DNA from: Streptomyces sp. B21-105
GTDB lineage: Bacteria; Actinomycetota; Actinomycetes; Streptomycetales; Streptomycetaceae
NCBI RefSeq assembly: GCF_036898465.1
Contig: NZ_JARUMJ010000001.1
Coordinates: 2,418,001-2,482,000 of the forward strand
Direction of reading: 5' to 3'
DNA: 64,000 nt
The notes beneath the pieces were generated by a model. It was not told the origin of the DNA, ran no database searches, and worked only from the letters and a program-made list of their open reading frames with translations. Shown in pieces: positions 31,563 through 41,241 of this stretch (its first letter is position 1; each line of letters starts with the position of its first letter). Position numbers and translations under genes: made by a program.

Positions 31563-32376
31563 GCGACTTCCTCCTTTGAGTGGCCTCCGGCCACGGGGCC
31601 ACCCTTCGTGTCGACTTCGTCCTGCTTCGCGTACGCCTCGTAGCCCTCGTTCTCCAGCTTGTCGGCGAGCTCGGCGCCACCGGACTCGACGATGCGGCCG
31701 CCGGAGAAGACGTGGACGAAGTCGGGCTTGATGTAGCGCAGGATGCGCGTGTAGTGCGTGATCAGCAGGGTGCCGACCTCGCCGGTCTCGCGGACGCGGT
31801 TGACGCCCTCGGAGACGATGCGCAGGGCGTCGACGTCCAGACCGGAGTCCGTCTCGTCGAGGTCGGGATCGCGACCTTCGGCCGGAGCAGCTCCAGCTGG
31901 AGGATCTCGTGGCGCTTCTTCTCACCGCCGGAGAAGCCCTCGTTGACGTTGCGCTCGGCGAAGGAGGTGTCCATGTTGAGGCGCTGCATGGCCTCCTTGA
32001 CCTCCTTGACCCACAGGCGGAGCTTGGGGGCCTCGCCGCGGATCGCGGTGGCGGAGGTGCGCAGGAAGTTCGACACGGAGACGCCGGGGACCTCGACCGG
32101 GTACTGCATCGCGAGGAACAGGCCGGCGCGGGCGCGCTCGTCGACGGACATCTCCAGGACGTCCTCGCCGTCGAGGGTGACGGTGCCGCCGGTGATCGTG
32201 TACTTGGGGTGACCCGCGAGCGAGTAGGCGAGCGTCGACTTGCCGGAGCCGTTGGGGCCCATGATGGCGTGCGTCTCGCCCTGCTTCACGGTGAGGTCGA
32301 CGCCCTTGAGGATCTCCTTCGTGGCGTTGTCGGCCTCGACGGTGACGTGCAGGTCTCGGATTTCAAGCGTTGCCAT
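31559..32376 (-). pseudogene. sufC: sufC, Fe-S assembly ATPase, broken by a 5-nt insertion
   Basis: SufC is the ABC-type ATPase of the SufBCD scaffold. The first 170 codons are normal: Walker A GPNGSGKST at about 40-48 and signature [10 protein letters not shown] at about 148-157. Then, inside Walker B, five extra bases (GGTCG on the plus strand at 31861-31865) shift the frame, giving a premature stop at 31762 and a 204-residue product. Removing them restores [12 protein letters not shown] and a 270-residue protein ending in a TGA that overlaps sufS. Loss of sufC should be very harmful where SUF is the only Fe-S system, so an assembly or sequencing error is as likely as a real mutation. Confidence 0.85.
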
Positions 32377-32383
32377 GGGTGCC

Positions 32384-32704
32384 TCAGGACTCCTGGGTGA
32401 GGGAGACGAGCACGTCGTCCCCTTCGATCTTTACGGGGTATACGGGGACGGGGCGCGTCGCGGGAAGGCCGGACGGCTTGCCGGTGCGCAGGTCGAACGA
32501 GGAACCGTGCAGCCAGCACTCGATCTGGCAGTCCTCCACCTCGCCCTCGGAGAGCGAGACGTTCGCGTGGGAGCAGATGTCGTGGATGGCGAACACCTCC
32601 CCCTCGGTGCGGACGACCGAGACCGGCGTGCCGTCGAGCTCCACCCGTTTCGGGGTGTCGTCCTCCAGCTCGCTCAGTCCGCAGGCGCGTACGAAGGCCG
32701 TCAT
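32384..32704 (-). CDS. Rieske-type [2Fe-2S] ferredoxin in the suf operon
   Basis: This 106-residue protein has a Rieske cluster motif Cys44-X-His46 (ICSHANVS) and Cys63-X2-His66 (ECWLHGSSF), as in bacterial toluene-dioxygenase-like ferredoxins. It is a standard member of actinobacterial suf operons, placed between sufD and sufC, and probably supplies electrons or acts as an assembly intermediate. The start overlaps the sufD stop by one base (TGATG). Confidence 0.9.
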   Translation of the reverse strand: MTAFVRACGLSELEDDTPKRVELDGTPVSVVRTEGEVFAIHDICSHANVSLSEGEVEDCQIECWLHGSSFDLRTGKPSGLPATRPVPVYPVKIEGDDVLVSLTQES

Positions 32705-33885
32705 CAGACCGTGGCCTTCAGCTCGGTCTCGATCTTGGCGAGCAGCCGCTCCTCGATGTCGTCGACGCCGATCTGCTGGACCAGCTCGGCGAAGAAGCCG
32801 CGGACCACCAGGCGGCGGGCCTCGTCGGCCGGGATGCCGCGGGCCATCAGGTAGAAGAGCTGCTCGTCGTCGAAGCGGCCGGTGGCGGAGGCGTGGCCGG
32901 CGCCGACGATCTCGCCGGTCTCGATCTCCAGGTTGGGCACCGAGTCGACGCGCGCGCCGTCCGTGAGGACCAGGTTGCGGTTCATCTCGTAGGTGTCGGT
33001 GCCCTCGGCCTTGGCCTCGATGAGCACGTCACCGATCCACACGGCGTGCGCGGCCTCGCCCTGGAGGGCGCCCTTGTAGACGACGTTGGACTTGCAGTGC
33101 GGCACGTTGTGGTCGACCAGCAGGCGGTGCTCCTGGTGCTGGCCGGCGTCAGTGAAGTACAGGCCGAACAGCTCGGCCTCGGCGCCCGGGCCGGCGTACG
33201 TCACGCGCGGGTGGAGGCGGACGAGGTCGCCGCCGAAGGTCACCACGACCGACTTGAAGCTGGCGTCACGGCCGACGAGGGCGTTGTGCTGGGCCACGTG
33301 CACGGCCTTGTCGTCCCAGTCCTGGACGGAGACGACGGTCAGCTTCGCGCCGTCCCCGAGGACGTAGTCGACGTTGGCGGCGAGCACCGCGTCACCGGTG
33401 TGGTCGATGACGACGACCGCCTCGGCGAACGCGCCCAGCTCGATGACCTGGTGGCCGTAGGACACCCCGCCCTCGCCGTGCACCGAGACGCGGATCGGCT
33501 CGGTGAGGACCGTCTCCTTGGGGACGGTGATCACGCCGGCCTTCTCGAACGCCGAGTAGGCCTGGGCGGCGATCCGGTCCACCGGGACACCGGCCCTGCC
33601 CAGGCGCGGGTCGTCGCGGTCGGCGAGTTCGACGGTGACGCCGTCGGGGGCCTCGACGGCGACCTTCAGGCCCCCGCCCGTGGCGACGGCGGTGCCGTCG
33701 TGCAGGCCGCGCAGCCGCTCCAGCGGCGTGAACCGCCACTCCTCCTCGCGACCGTGCGGGACCGGGAAGTCCGCGACGTCGTAGGACGGGGGCGCGCTCA
33801 TGCGCGTGGCGACGGTCGACTCGGCGGCCACCGCGATCTGGCCGGCGGTCGTGCTGCCCACCGGGATATTCGTAGCCTCAGCCAT
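32704..33885 (-). CDS. sufD: Fe-S cluster assembly protein SufD
   Basis: This 393-residue SufB/SufD-family scaffold protein consists of a helical N-terminus, a long right-handed beta-helix in the middle (about 120-310) and the C-terminal helical block ASATGRFDDEQLFYLMARGIPADEARRLVVRGF. It pairs with SufB and SufC to build [4Fe-4S]/[2Fe-2S] clusters. It is separated from sufB by 60 bp and coupled to the Rieske gene. Confidence 0.92.
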   Translation of the reverse strand: MAEATNIPVGSTTAGQIAVAAESTVATRMSAPPSYDVADFPVPHGREEEWRFTPLERLRGLHDGTAVATGGGLKVAVEAPDGVTVELADRDDPRLGRAGVPVDRIAAQAYSAFEKAGVITVPKETVLTEPIRVSVHGEGGVSYGHQVIELGAFAEAVVVIDHTGDAVLAANVDYVLGDGAKLTVVSVQDWDDKAVHVAQHNALVGRDASFKSVVVTFGGDLVRLHPRVTYAGPGAEAELFGLYFTDAGQHQEHRLLVDHNVPHCKSNVVYKGALQGEAAHAVWIGDVLIEAKAEGTDTYEMNRNLVLTDGARVDSVPNLEIETGEIVGAGHASATGRFDDEQLFYLMARGIPADEARRLVVRGFFAELVQQIGVDDIEERLLAKIETELKATV

Positions 33886-33945
33886 GGCTGTCGGTCTGCT
33901 CTCTTCCTACGTCAGAAATTGCTCGCTGCTGTCCGGCGGCGGGTC

Positions 33946-35367
33946 TTAACCGACCGCGCCTTCCATCTGCAGCTCGATCAGCCGGTTGAGTTCGAGGGCG
34001 TACTCCATGGGCAGCTCCTTCGCGATGGGCTCGACGAAGCCGCGCACGATCATCGCCATCGCCTCGAACTCGGTCATGCCCCGGCTCATCAGGTAGAAGA
34101 GCTGGTCGTCGCTGACCTTGGAGACGGTGGCCTCGTGGCCCATGGAGACGTCGTCCTCGCGGACGTCCACGTAGGGGTACGTGTCGGAGCGGGAAATGGT
34201 GTCGACGAGCAGCGCGTCGCACAGCACGTTCGACTTGGAGCCGTGGGCGCCCTCGCCGATCTCGACGAGACCGCGGTAGGAGGTGCGGCCGCCGCCGCGC
34301 GCCACGGACTTGGAGACGATGTTGGACGAGGTGTTCGGCGCCATGTGGACCATCTTGGAGCCGGCGTCCTGGTGCTGGCCCTCGCCCGCGAAGGCGATGG
34401 AGAGGGTCTCGCCCTTGGCGTGCTCGCCCATCAGGTAGACGGCCGGGTACTTCATCGTCACCTTGGAGCCGATGTTGCCGTCGATCCACTCCATGGTCGC
34501 GCCCTCGTACGCCACAGCGCGCTTGGTGACCAGGTTGTAGACGTTGTTCGACCAGTTCTGGATGGTCGTGTAGCGGCAGCGGGCGTTCTTCTTGACGATG
34601 ATCTCGACCACGGCGCTGTGCAGCGAGTCCGACTTGTAGATCGGGGCCGTACAACCCTCGACGTAGTGCACGTAGGCGCCCTCGTCGACGATGATCAGGG
34701 TCCGCTCGAACTGGCCCATGTTCTCCGTGTTGATGCGGAAGTAGGCCTGCAGCGGGATCTCCACGTGCACGCCCTTCGGCACGTAGATGAAGGAGCCGCC
34801 GGACCACACCGCGGTGTTCAGCGACGCGAACTTGTTGTCGCCGACCGGGATGACCGTGCCGAAGTACTCCTTGAAGAGCTCCGGGTGCTCCTTGAGCGCG
34901 GTGTCGGTGTCGAGGAAGATGACGCCCTGCTCCTCCAGGTCCTCACGGATCTGGTGGTAGACGACCTCGGACTCGTACTGGGCCGCGACGCCCGCGACGA
35001 GGCGCTGCTTCTCCGCCTCGGGGATGCCGAGCTTGTCGTACGTGTTCTTGATGTCCTCGGGCAGGTCCTCCCAGGACTCCGCCTGCTTCTCCGTGGAGCG
35101 CACGAAGTACTTGATGTTGTCGAAGTCGATGCCCGACAGGTCCGAGCCCCAGTTCGGCATGGGCTTCTTCTCGAAGAGCCTGAGTCCTTTGAGACGGAGC
35201 TTCGTCATCCACTCGGGCTCGGACTTCTTCGTGGAGATGTCCCGGACGACGTCCTCGTTGATGCCGCGCTTCGCAGAGGCGCCGGCCGTGTCGGAGTCGG
35301 CCCAGCCGTATTCGTACTTGCCCAGACCCTCGAGTTCGGGGTGGGCAGTCTCCGTGGGGAGCGTCAT
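33946..35367 (-). CDS. sufB: Fe-S cluster assembly protein SufB
   Basis: This 473-residue SufB has the beta-helix core, with [19 protein letters not shown] (conserved cysteine) and [21 protein letters not shown]. The C-terminal block is [22 protein letters not shown]. SufB is where sulfur and iron are assembled on the SufBCD complex. Its ATG overlaps the sufR stop (ATGA), so regulator and scaffold are co-translated. No defect is visible. Confidence 0.94.
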   Translation of the reverse strand: MTLPTETAHPELEGLGKYEYGWADSDTAGASAKRGINEDVVRDISTKKSEPEWMTKLRLKGLRLFEKKPMPNWGSDLSGIDFDNIKYFVRSTEKQAESWEDLPEDIKNTYDKLGIPEAEKQRLVAGVAAQYESEVVYHQIREDLEEQGVIFLDTDTALKEHPELFKEYFGTVIPVGDNKFASLNTAVWSGGSFIYVPKGVHVEIPLQAYFRINTENMGQFERTLIIVDEGAYVHYVEGCTAPIYKSDSLHSAVVEIIVKKNARCRYTTIQNWSNNVYNLVTKRAVAYEGATMEWIDGNIGSKVTMKYPAVYLMGEHAKGETLSIAFAGEGQHQDAGSKMVHMAPNTSSNIVSKSVARGGGRTSYRGLVEIGEGAHGSKSNVLCDALLVDTISRSDTYPYVDVREDDVSMGHEATVSKVSDDQLFYLMSRGMTEFEAMAMIVRGFVEPIAKELPMEYALELNRLIELQMEGAVG

Positions 35368-36107
35368 GCGGGGTTCCTCCCGGCCGTGCTAGCGGATGCG
35401 TTCTGGGTGGCTGTGGAAACTCTGGGGATGAACGTCGTGCAGACGCCGTCGCCGTGCGCGATGGTCGCCAGCCGCTGGACGTGCGTCCCGAGCAGCTGGG
35501 AGAAGATCTCGGTCTCCGCATCGCAGAGCTGCGGGAACTTCTCCGCGACATGGGCGACGGGGCAGTGGTGCTGGCACAGCTGCTCGCCGACCGGTGCACT
35601 GCGCGCCGTAGCAGCGTACCCGTCTGCGCTCAGGGCCTTGGCCAGGGCTTCGGTGCGCTCTTCCGGGGCGGCCGCCTCGATCGCCTGACGGTATCCGGCG
35701 GCCTGCTCGGCGATCCTCGCGCGGGCGAACGCGACCACTGCCTCGTCCCCGCCGAAACGCTCCTGGATCCAGCTCAGGGCATCGGCGGCGAGCTTGTCGT
35801 AGGACTGGTCGAAGGCGTCCCGGCCGCAGTCGGTGAGAGCGAAGACCTTGGCCGGACGACCGCGCGTGCGCGCGCCGTACACGCGCTGCTCACGGGGCTG
35901 TACGACGTCGTCGGCGACCAACGCGTCGAGGTGGCGGCGTACGGCGGCCTGGGTGAGGCCCAGCCGTCCGGCCAGCTCGGCGACGGTCGAGGGCCCGTGG
36001 TCCAGGATGGACCGCGCGACCCGGTTGCGCGTCGAGCGCTCCCCGGTCGCGAGCTCCTCCTGCGGGGTCCCCGTAGGGGCCTCCCGAGCCTCGCCAACGT
36101 TTTTCAC
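35364..36107 (-). CDS. sufR: SufR, Fe-S-sensing repressor of the suf operon
   Basis: This 247-residue DeoR/ArsR-like winged-helix protein has its helix-turn-helix at about 40-65 ([22 protein letters not shown]) and an Fe-S ligand set C178, C182, C195 in [20 protein letters not shown]. Holo-SufR represses the operon; cluster loss relieves it. The GTG at 36107 is chosen because the following MKNVGEA-like start matches the family and lies inside the SufR operator, implying a very short or absent leader. A TTG further upstream (36143) is less likely. It is the first gene of the suf operon. Confidence 0.88.
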   Translation of the reverse strand: MKNVGEAREAPTGTPQEELATGERSTRNRVARSILDHGPSTVAELAGRLGLTQAAVRRHLDALVADDVVQPREQRVYGARTRGRPAKVFALTDCGRDAFDQSYDKLAADALSWIQERFGGDEAVVAFARARIAEQAAGYRQAIEAAAPEERTEALAKALSADGYAATARSAPVGEQLCQHHCPVAHVAEKFPQLCDAETEIFSQLLGTHVQRLATIAHGDGVCTTFIPRVSTATQNASASTAGRNPA

Positions 36108-36120
36108 AACGCCATTGTTG
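36107..36120. promoter_or_regulatory. SufR box (CAAC-N6-GTTG)
   Basis: CAAC-GCCATT-GTTG exactly matches the inverted repeat reported for actinobacterial SufR. It abuts the sufR start codon, so holo-SufR bound here would block its own promoter. Confidence 0.8.
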
Positions 36121-36179
36121 CGTAATTCCTCAGGGGCAGGCAAGCCGTGCTTGATCCATCAGGCGGTGCCCTGCATCAC

Positions 36180-36193
36180 TTAGGCATACCTAA
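36180..36193. promoter_or_regulatory. DmdR/IdeR iron-box-like palindrome
   Basis: TTAGG-CATA-CCTAA is the core inverted repeat of actinobacterial iron boxes (longer consensus TTAGGTTAGGCTAACCTAA). It lies about 73 bp upstream of sufR and about 98 bp upstream of the acetyltransferase gene, so it could tie either transcript to iron status. Only the core is matched. Confidence 0.55.
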
Positions 36194-36290
36194 TCTGACC
36201 TGGAGAAACGATCTCCGCCCGACCGGCGACGCCCGGCCCGGCGCATAAACGGCTGGCCGGCCCGACCGGCATCCAGGAGACTGCCCGACC

Positions 36291-37088
36291 ATGCCCACAC
36301 CTCCTCCCATCGGCCCACTCGTCACCCGAAGCACCCTCGCGGCGGACCTCGGCGCGCTCGGTGTCGAATCCGGCGAAATCCTCCTGGTCCACTCCTCCCT
36401 CAGCTCCCTCGGCTGGGTGTGCGGGGGCGCCGTCGCGGTCGTGCACGGGCTGCTGGACGCGCTCGGCCCGGACGGCACGCTCGTGGTCCCGGCCCACAGC
36501 GGGCAGCTGTCCGATCCGGCGGTGTGGAGCGATCCGCGGGTGCCCGAGCCGTGGTGGGAGACGATCCGGGCGGCCATGCCCGCGTACGACCCCCTCATCA
36601 CCCCCACCCGCGGCGTCGGCGTGATCCCGGAGACGGTCCGCACCTGGCCCGGCGCCCGGCGCAGCGCGCATCCGCACGCCTCCTTCGCAGCGCTCGGGGC
36701 ACGGGCCGCCGAGATCGTCCACGGGCACGCGCCCGACTGCCGGCTGGGTGAGCACAGCCCGCTGGCCCGTCTGGAGCAGGAGGGTGCGCGGGTGCTCATG
36801 CTCGGCGCGGGCTACGCCGCCTGCACCAGCTTCCACCTCGCCGAATACCGCATACCGGCTCCGCTGGTGCAGGTGGGACGGCCCGGTCCGGGCGGCTGGG
36901 AGGAGGTCACCGAGGTGTCGATCAGCGCGGCCCGCTTCGACGAGCTCGGCCACGACTTCGAACGGGACCGACCCGTCGTGCGGGGCAGGGTCGGCGCGGC
37001 CGACGCCCGGCTGTTCCCGGTCGCGGACGCGGTGGCGTACGCGCAGCGGTGGCTGCCCCTGCACCGCTCCCGCGAGGACGAGTGCTGA
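36291..37088 (+). CDS. AAC(3)-family aminoglycoside N-acetyltransferase-like protein
   Basis: This 265-residue protein of the Antibiotic_NAT family shows [18 protein letters not shown] (acetyl-CoA region, about 30-47), the [14 protein letters not shown] segment (about 122-135) and [19 protein letters not shown] (about 167-185). The family acetylates the 3-amino group of 2-deoxystreptamine aminoglycosides, or other amines. Many chromosomal Streptomyces homologues have unknown substrates. It is divergent from sufR, with an iron-box-like site between. Whether it gives resistance cannot be judged from sequence. Confidence 0.85.
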   Translation: MPTPPPIGPLVTRSTLAADLGALGVESGEILLVHSSLSSLGWVCGGAVAVVHGLLDALGPDGTLVVPAHSGQLSDPAVWSDPRVPEPWWETIRAAMPAYDPLITPTRGVGVIPETVRTWPGARRSAHPHASFAALGARAAEIVHGHAPDCRLGEHSPLARLEQEGARVLMLGAGYAACTSFHLAEYRIPAPLVQVGRPGPGGWEEVTEVSISAARFDELGHDFERDRPVVRGRVGAADARLFPVADAVAYAQRWLPLHRSREDEC

Positions 37089-37115
37089 GCGCCCCGCCGG
37101 GCCGAAGGCTGAGCC

Positions 37116-37139
37116 CCCGGCGGGCCGGACCCCGCCGGG
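37116..37139. terminator. Hairpin terminator after the acetyltransferase gene
   Basis: CCCGGCGGG and CCCGCCGGG form a 9-bp stem with loop CCGGAC, 28 bp after the stop codon. There is no clear T-tract. Confidence 0.5.
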
Positions 37140-37200
37140 CGCGGCCGCTTCCCGTACCCGCCGGTCGGGACCCCGGGCCGCGAACCTAGACTCTTGAGCC

Positions 37201-38124
37201 ATGCGAAGCGAGCCTGTCGTGCGGGTCGAGGCCCTGGTGAAGCGGTACGGGGCGAAGACCGCGGTGAACGGCCTCGATCTGACGGCCCGGGCGGGCGTCA
37301 CCGCCGTCCTCGGACCCAACGGCGCCGGCAAGACGACCACGGTCGAGACCTGCGAGGGGTACCGCAGGCCGGACTCGGGCACGGTGCGCGTCCTCGGCCT
37401 CGACCCCGTGCGACAGGGCTCCGAACTGCGCCCCCGGATCGGCGTGATGCTGCAGTCGGGGGGCGTGTACTCGGGTGCGCGGGCCGACGAGATGCTCCGG
37501 CACGTGGCGAAGCTGCACGCGCATCCGCTGGACGTCGACGCCCTCGTCGAGCGCCTCGGTCTCGGCTCGTGCGGCCGTACGAGCTACCGGCGGCTCTCCG
37601 GCGGACAGCAGCAGCGCCTCGCCCTCGCGATGGCCGTCGTCGGCCGCCCGGAACTGGTCTTCCTGGACGAGCCGACGGCCGGCCTCGACCCGCAGGCCCG
37701 CCGCTCCACCTGGGATCTCGTGCGGGACCTGCGCGCGGACGGCGTCTCGGTCATCCTGACCACCCACCACATGGACGAGGCCGAGCAGCTCGCCGACGAC
37801 GTGGCGATCATCGACGCAGGCACGGTGATCGCGCAGGGCTCCCCCGAGGAGCTGTGCCGCGGCGGCGCCGAGAACACCCTGCGCTTCACCGGCCGCCCCG
37901 GGCTCGACGTCGGCTCGCTGCTGAAGGCGCTGCCCGCCGACAGCACCGCCGCCGAGCTGACCCCCGGCTCCTACCGGATCACGGGCAAGGTCGACCCTCA
38001 GCTGCTCGCCACGGTCACCTCGTGGTGCGCGCAGCACGGGGTGATGCCGGACCGGATCTCGGTGGAACGCCACACCCTGGAGGACGTCTTCCTCGAACTG
38101 ACCGGCAAGGAGCTGCGCTCGTGA
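37201..38124 (+). CDS. ABC transporter ATP-binding protein (DrrA-like)
   Basis: This 307-residue ATPase has Walker A GPNGAGKTT (about 38-46), the signature LSGGQQQRLALA (about 138-149), Walker B LVFLDEPTAGLD (about 157-168) and the switch histidine in ILTTHHMDEAEQL. The C-terminal extension (about 225-305) is typical of DrrA/NodI-type exporters. Its stop overlaps the GTG of the permease gene, so the two make one exporter. The substrate (drug, lipid or heme-related compound) is unknown; the next gene is ctaA, as in many actinobacteria. Confidence 0.92.
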   Translation: MRSEPVVRVEALVKRYGAKTAVNGLDLTARAGVTAVLGPNGAGKTTTVETCEGYRRPDSGTVRVLGLDPVRQGSELRPRIGVMLQSGGVYSGARADEMLRHVAKLHAHPLDVDALVERLGLGSCGRTSYRRLSGGQQQRLALAMAVVGRPELVFLDEPTAGLDPQARRSTWDLVRDLRADGVSVILTTHHMDEAEQLADDVAIIDAGTVIAQGSPEELCRGGAENTLRFTGRPGLDVGSLLKALPADSTAAELTPGSYRITGKVDPQLLATVTSWCAQHGVMPDRISVERHTLEDVFLELTGKELRS

Positions 38125-38891
38125 CCGCCACCGGCACCTACACCCCCCGGCCCGGCGCGGCCCCGCTCCCCCGCATGATCGCGGCCCAGGCGGCGCTGGA
38201 GACGAAGATGCTGCTGCGCAACGGTGAGCAGCTGCTGCTCACCGTGGTGATCCCGACCCTCCTGCTGGTGCTGTTCAGCACGGTCGACGTGGTCGACACC
38301 GGCGCGGGCGAGGCGGTGGACTTCCTCGCCCCCGGCATCCTCGCGCTCGCCGTGATGTCGACGGCGTTCACCGGCCAGGCCATCGCGACCGGGTTCGAGC
38401 GCCGCTACGGGGTGCTGAAGCGGCTCGCCTCCTCACCGCTGCCGCGCTGGGGCCTGATGACGGCGAAGACGCTGTCGGTGCTGGTCACCGAGGTCCTCCA
38501 GGTGATCCTGCTGACGGGGATCGCCTTCGCGCTGGGCTGGGACCCGCACGGCGGCCCCGCGGCCGTCCTGCTGCTCCTGGTCGCCGGCACGGCCGCCTTC
38601 TCCGGCCTGGGCCTGCTGATGGCGGGCACCCTGAAGGCGGAGGCGACGCTGGCCGCCGCCAACCTGGTGTTCCTGCTGCTGCTGGTGGGCGGCGGGGTGA
38701 TCGTGCCGCTCGACAAGTTCCCGTCCGGCGCGCAGGACGTGCTCGGCCTGCTGCCCGTCACCGCGCTCTCCGACGGCCTGCGGGACGTGCTCCAGCACGG
38801 CGCCGGGATGCCCTGGGGCGACCTGGCGGTCCTGGCGGTCTGGGCCGTCCTGGGGCTCGCGGCGGCCGGCCGGTTCTTCCGCTGGGAGTAA
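38121..38891 (+). CDS. ABC-2 type exporter permease
   Basis: This 256-residue ABC-2 permease has about six membrane segments, starting after a short cytoplasmic lead (LLTVVIPTLLLVLFSTVDVVD near 42-62). The VMSTAFTGQAIATGFERRYGVLKRLASSPLPR loop (about 78-110) is the coupling region of DrrB-like proteins. It pairs with the preceding ATPase through a GTGA overlap. The two-gene unit ends here; ctaA follows after 55 bp. Confidence 0.9.
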   Translation: MTATGTYTPRPGAAPLPRMIAAQAALETKMLLRNGEQLLLTVVIPTLLLVLFSTVDVVDTGAGEAVDFLAPGILALAVMSTAFTGQAIATGFERRYGVLKRLASSPLPRWGLMTAKTLSVLVTEVLQVILLTGIAFALGWDPHGGPAAVLLLLVAGTAAFSGLGLLMAGTLKAEATLAAANLVFLLLLVGGGVIVPLDKFPSGAQDVLGLLPVTALSDGLRDVLQHGAGMPWGDLAVLAVWAVLGLAAAGRFFRWE

Positions 38892-38946
38892 CCGCGTCCG
38901 CCCCACGGCGACCCTCGTGAAAGCGTGCACAAGCGGCCCGCTTACG

Positions 38947-39957
38947 ATGGGACGCGTGCTGAACGTGACCCGTGCCGACGCCGTAGCCGCCGTGCGCAAC
39001 CCCCTCTCCTTCATCGCCGCACGCTGGACCCCCGCCCCCCGGACGGTTCGGCGGGCGGCTCTCTTCGCGCTCGTGATGTCGGTGGTGATCGTGGTCACCG
39101 GCGGCGCCGTCCGCCTCACGGGCTCCGGCCTCGGCTGCCCGACCTGGCCCAAGTGCACCGACGACTCGCTCACCGCGACGAGCGAGATGGGCTTCCACGG
39201 CGCCATCGAGTTCGGCAACCGCATGCTGACGTACGTGCTGTGCGCGGCCGTCGGCTGGGCGATCATCGCCGCGCGCTCGGAGAAGCCGTACCGCCGGAGC
39301 CTGACCCGGCTGGGCTGGGCGCAGTTCTGGCTGGTGATGAGCAACGCGGTGCTCGGCGGGATCGTCGTGCTCGTCGGGCTCAACCCGTACACGGTCGCGG
39401 CGCACTTCCTGGCCGCCTCGGCGCTGATCGCGGTCGCCGCGGTGATGTGGCAGCGCACCAGGGAGGGCGACGGGGAGCCCCGCACGCTGGTCGGCAGGCC
39501 CGTGCAGCAGCTGGTGTGGTTCCTGGTCCTCGCCTCGATGCTGCTGATCGCCGTCGGCACGGTGGTCACCGGCGCGGGCCCGCACGCGGGCGACTCCAGC
39601 GAGGTCGAGCGGATGCCGCTGGACTGGGAGACGGTGGCCAAGCTGCACGCCGTGCTCGCCTGGATCGTGGTGACGCTGACGTTCGCCCTGTGGTTCATCC
39701 TCAAGGCGGTGGACGCGCCGAAGAGCCCGCTGGACCGTACCCGGGACCTGTTCCTGGTGCTGCTCGCCCAGGGGGTCGTGGGCTATGTCCAGTACTTCAC
39801 CGACCTGCCCGAGATCCTGGTCGGACTGCACATGCTCGGATCGTGCCTGGTGTGGATCGCCGTCCTGCGCGTACCCCTGGCGCTGCGCGAACGCGCCGGA
39901 ACGCCGGCCGACCTGCCGCACCCGGCACCGGAGGCGACGGTCGGCACCCGCGCCTGA
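38947..39957 (+). CDS. ctaA: Heme A synthase (CtaA/Cox15)
   Basis: This 336-residue membrane protein has eight hydrophobic helices in two similar halves. The first half has GGAVRLTGSGLGCPTWPKC (paired cysteines on the outer loop) and a conserved HGAIEFGNR histidine; the second half has KLHAVLAWIV and GLHMLGSC histidines. It oxidises the C8 methyl of heme O to make heme A for cytochrome aa3 oxidase, and works with CtaB encoded 1.7 kb away. The ATG at 38947 is chosen; a GTG at 38956 is equally possible because the transcript looks nearly leaderless. Confidence 0.9.
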   Translation: MGRVLNVTRADAVAAVRNPLSFIAARWTPAPRTVRRAALFALVMSVVIVVTGGAVRLTGSGLGCPTWPKCTDDSLTATSEMGFHGAIEFGNRMLTYVLCAAVGWAIIAARSEKPYRRSLTRLGWAQFWLVMSNAVLGGIVVLVGLNPYTVAAHFLAASALIAVAAVMWQRTREGDGEPRTLVGRPVQQLVWFLVLASMLLIAVGTVVTGAGPHAGDSSEVERMPLDWETVAKLHAVLAWIVVTLTFALWFILKAVDAPKSPLDRTRDLFLVLLAQGVVGYVQYFTDLPEILVGLHMLGSCLVWIAVLRVPLALRERAGTPADLPHPAPEATVGTRA

Positions 39958-40031
39958 GCCGTACGCGCCCTGGTCACCGCGCCTGAACCGGCGCACCTGA
40001 GCCGGCCGTCCCGTCCGGCCGTACCCGCGTC

Positions 40032-41138
40032 TCAGCCCAGCCCGTACACCCGGCGGGCGTTGCCCGACGCGATCAGTCCGGCCACCCGCTGCGCGTCCCC
40101 CGGCGACCACGCGCCCTCCGCGACCCAGCCGCCCAGCACCCGCGTCAGGGCCTCGCGGAACAGCCGGGCCCCGACCACGTGCAGCTCGGGCAGCCCGTGT
40201 GCGCCGGTGGAGAAGAGGATCTTCCCGAAGGGCGCCAGCTCCAGGATCTCCGCGAGGACGGTCGCGGCGCGGGCGCCGGTCCGCACCAGGGCCGCCCCGG
40301 AATCGGCGTACACGTGCGGGAAGACTCCCGCGAGGTGGGCGGCATGGCGGTGGTAGGGGTAGCCGTGCAGCAGGACGAGGTCGGTGCCGAGGCCGGCCGT
40401 GGCCCGGACGAAGTCGGTGAGCAGCACGGGGTCGGTGCGGTCGATCCGCCCGCCCGGCGCCCCGAGGCCCGCGTGCAGCTGCAGCGGAAGCTCCGAGGCG
40501 ACGGCACTCCACAGCAGGTGCCGCAGCAGCACCGGGTCGCTCAGCTCGCCGCCGACCCGGCGCGCGGCCAGCCAGCGGCCCGCCGCACCCCGCACCTCCC
40601 CCGGCCCGGGCGGCTCGGGCGCCAGCGCGAGGCCGTGCCGGACGCCCGCGACGGAGGTGAAGGCCACGGCGTTCACGGCCGCCCCGTGGACCGCCTCGGC
40701 GAGGTTGGCCAGGAAGGACTCGACGGTGCCGGAGGTGTCGGCGACCTGCTCGGCGAGGAGTTCCAGACGGACGATCTCGCGGGCCTCGGCGTCGCCCGTC
40801 GAGGCCAGCTCGCCCGGCCCGGTGAGATCGCCGGGCAGGCCCGTGTCGACCAGGTACGTCGTGATGCCGCTGCCGCGCAGCAGCCGGCGGCCCGCTTCCA
40901 GTACGCCGAGTTCACGGCGCCGGGCGAGATAGCGGGCGGGCGGCGCGTGCGGTTCCAGGCCGAGCAGCGGGGGGCACCAGCGGCGTACCGCGAAGCCCGT
41001 CTGGGTGTCGAACAGCGTCGTGCCGGGGGCCGGCGGGCCCTCGGTGCGGGCCAACTGGGCCTCGAACGTGCCGAGACCCAGCTCCGTTCTCAGGACGCCG
41101 TGGCAGTACTGATCCACCAAGGACGGCGTTTCGATCAT
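40032..41138 (-). CDS. Amidohydrolase-family protein (amidohydrolase-2 type)
   Basis: This 368-residue TIM-barrel hydrolase is related to the metal-dependent amidohydrolase-2 family. It shows an early LVDQYCHG (altered HxH region), LPLQLHAGLGAPGG (metal-binding His), VLLHGYPYHRHAAHLA and the late FSTGAHGLPELHVVGA. The canonical N-terminal HxH is not obvious (only the His in QYCHG), so metal binding may differ. The middle shows DTGLPGDLTGPG. Substrate is unknown; some relatives are linked to glutamine-synthetase-like proteins. It is convergent with ctaA. Confidence 0.75.
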   Translation of the reverse strand: MIETPSLVDQYCHGVLRTELGLGTFEAQLARTEGPPAPGTTLFDTQTGFAVRRWCPPLLGLEPHAPPARYLARRRELGVLEAGRRLLRGSGITTYLVDTGLPGDLTGPGELASTGDAEAREIVRLELLAEQVADTSGTVESFLANLAEAVHGAAVNAVAFTSVAGVRHGLALAPEPPGPGEVRGAAGRWLAARRVGGELSDPVLLRHLLWSAVASELPLQLHAGLGAPGGRIDRTDPVLLTDFVRATAGLGTDLVLLHGYPYHRHAAHLAGVFPHVYADSGAALVRTGARAATVLAEILELAPFGKILFSTGAHGLPELHVVGARLFREALTRVLGGWVAEGAWSPGDAQRVAGLIASGNARRVYGLG

Positions 41139-41241
41139 CCGGACTCCCCGGGAGATGGACCACGTCGCGTGCACGTCGCTTCTACGGGTCCTAACGGGTG
41201 ACCGGGGCCTCAGGTGTTGCTGCCGGCCGACTGTTCGCCGC

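Noticed and set aside
36291..37088. Acquired antibiotic resistance gene next to a mobile element
   Set aside because: The AAC(3)-like gene has the same composition as its neighbours and no IS or integron nearby. It looks like a long-resident chromosomal gene of unknown substrate.
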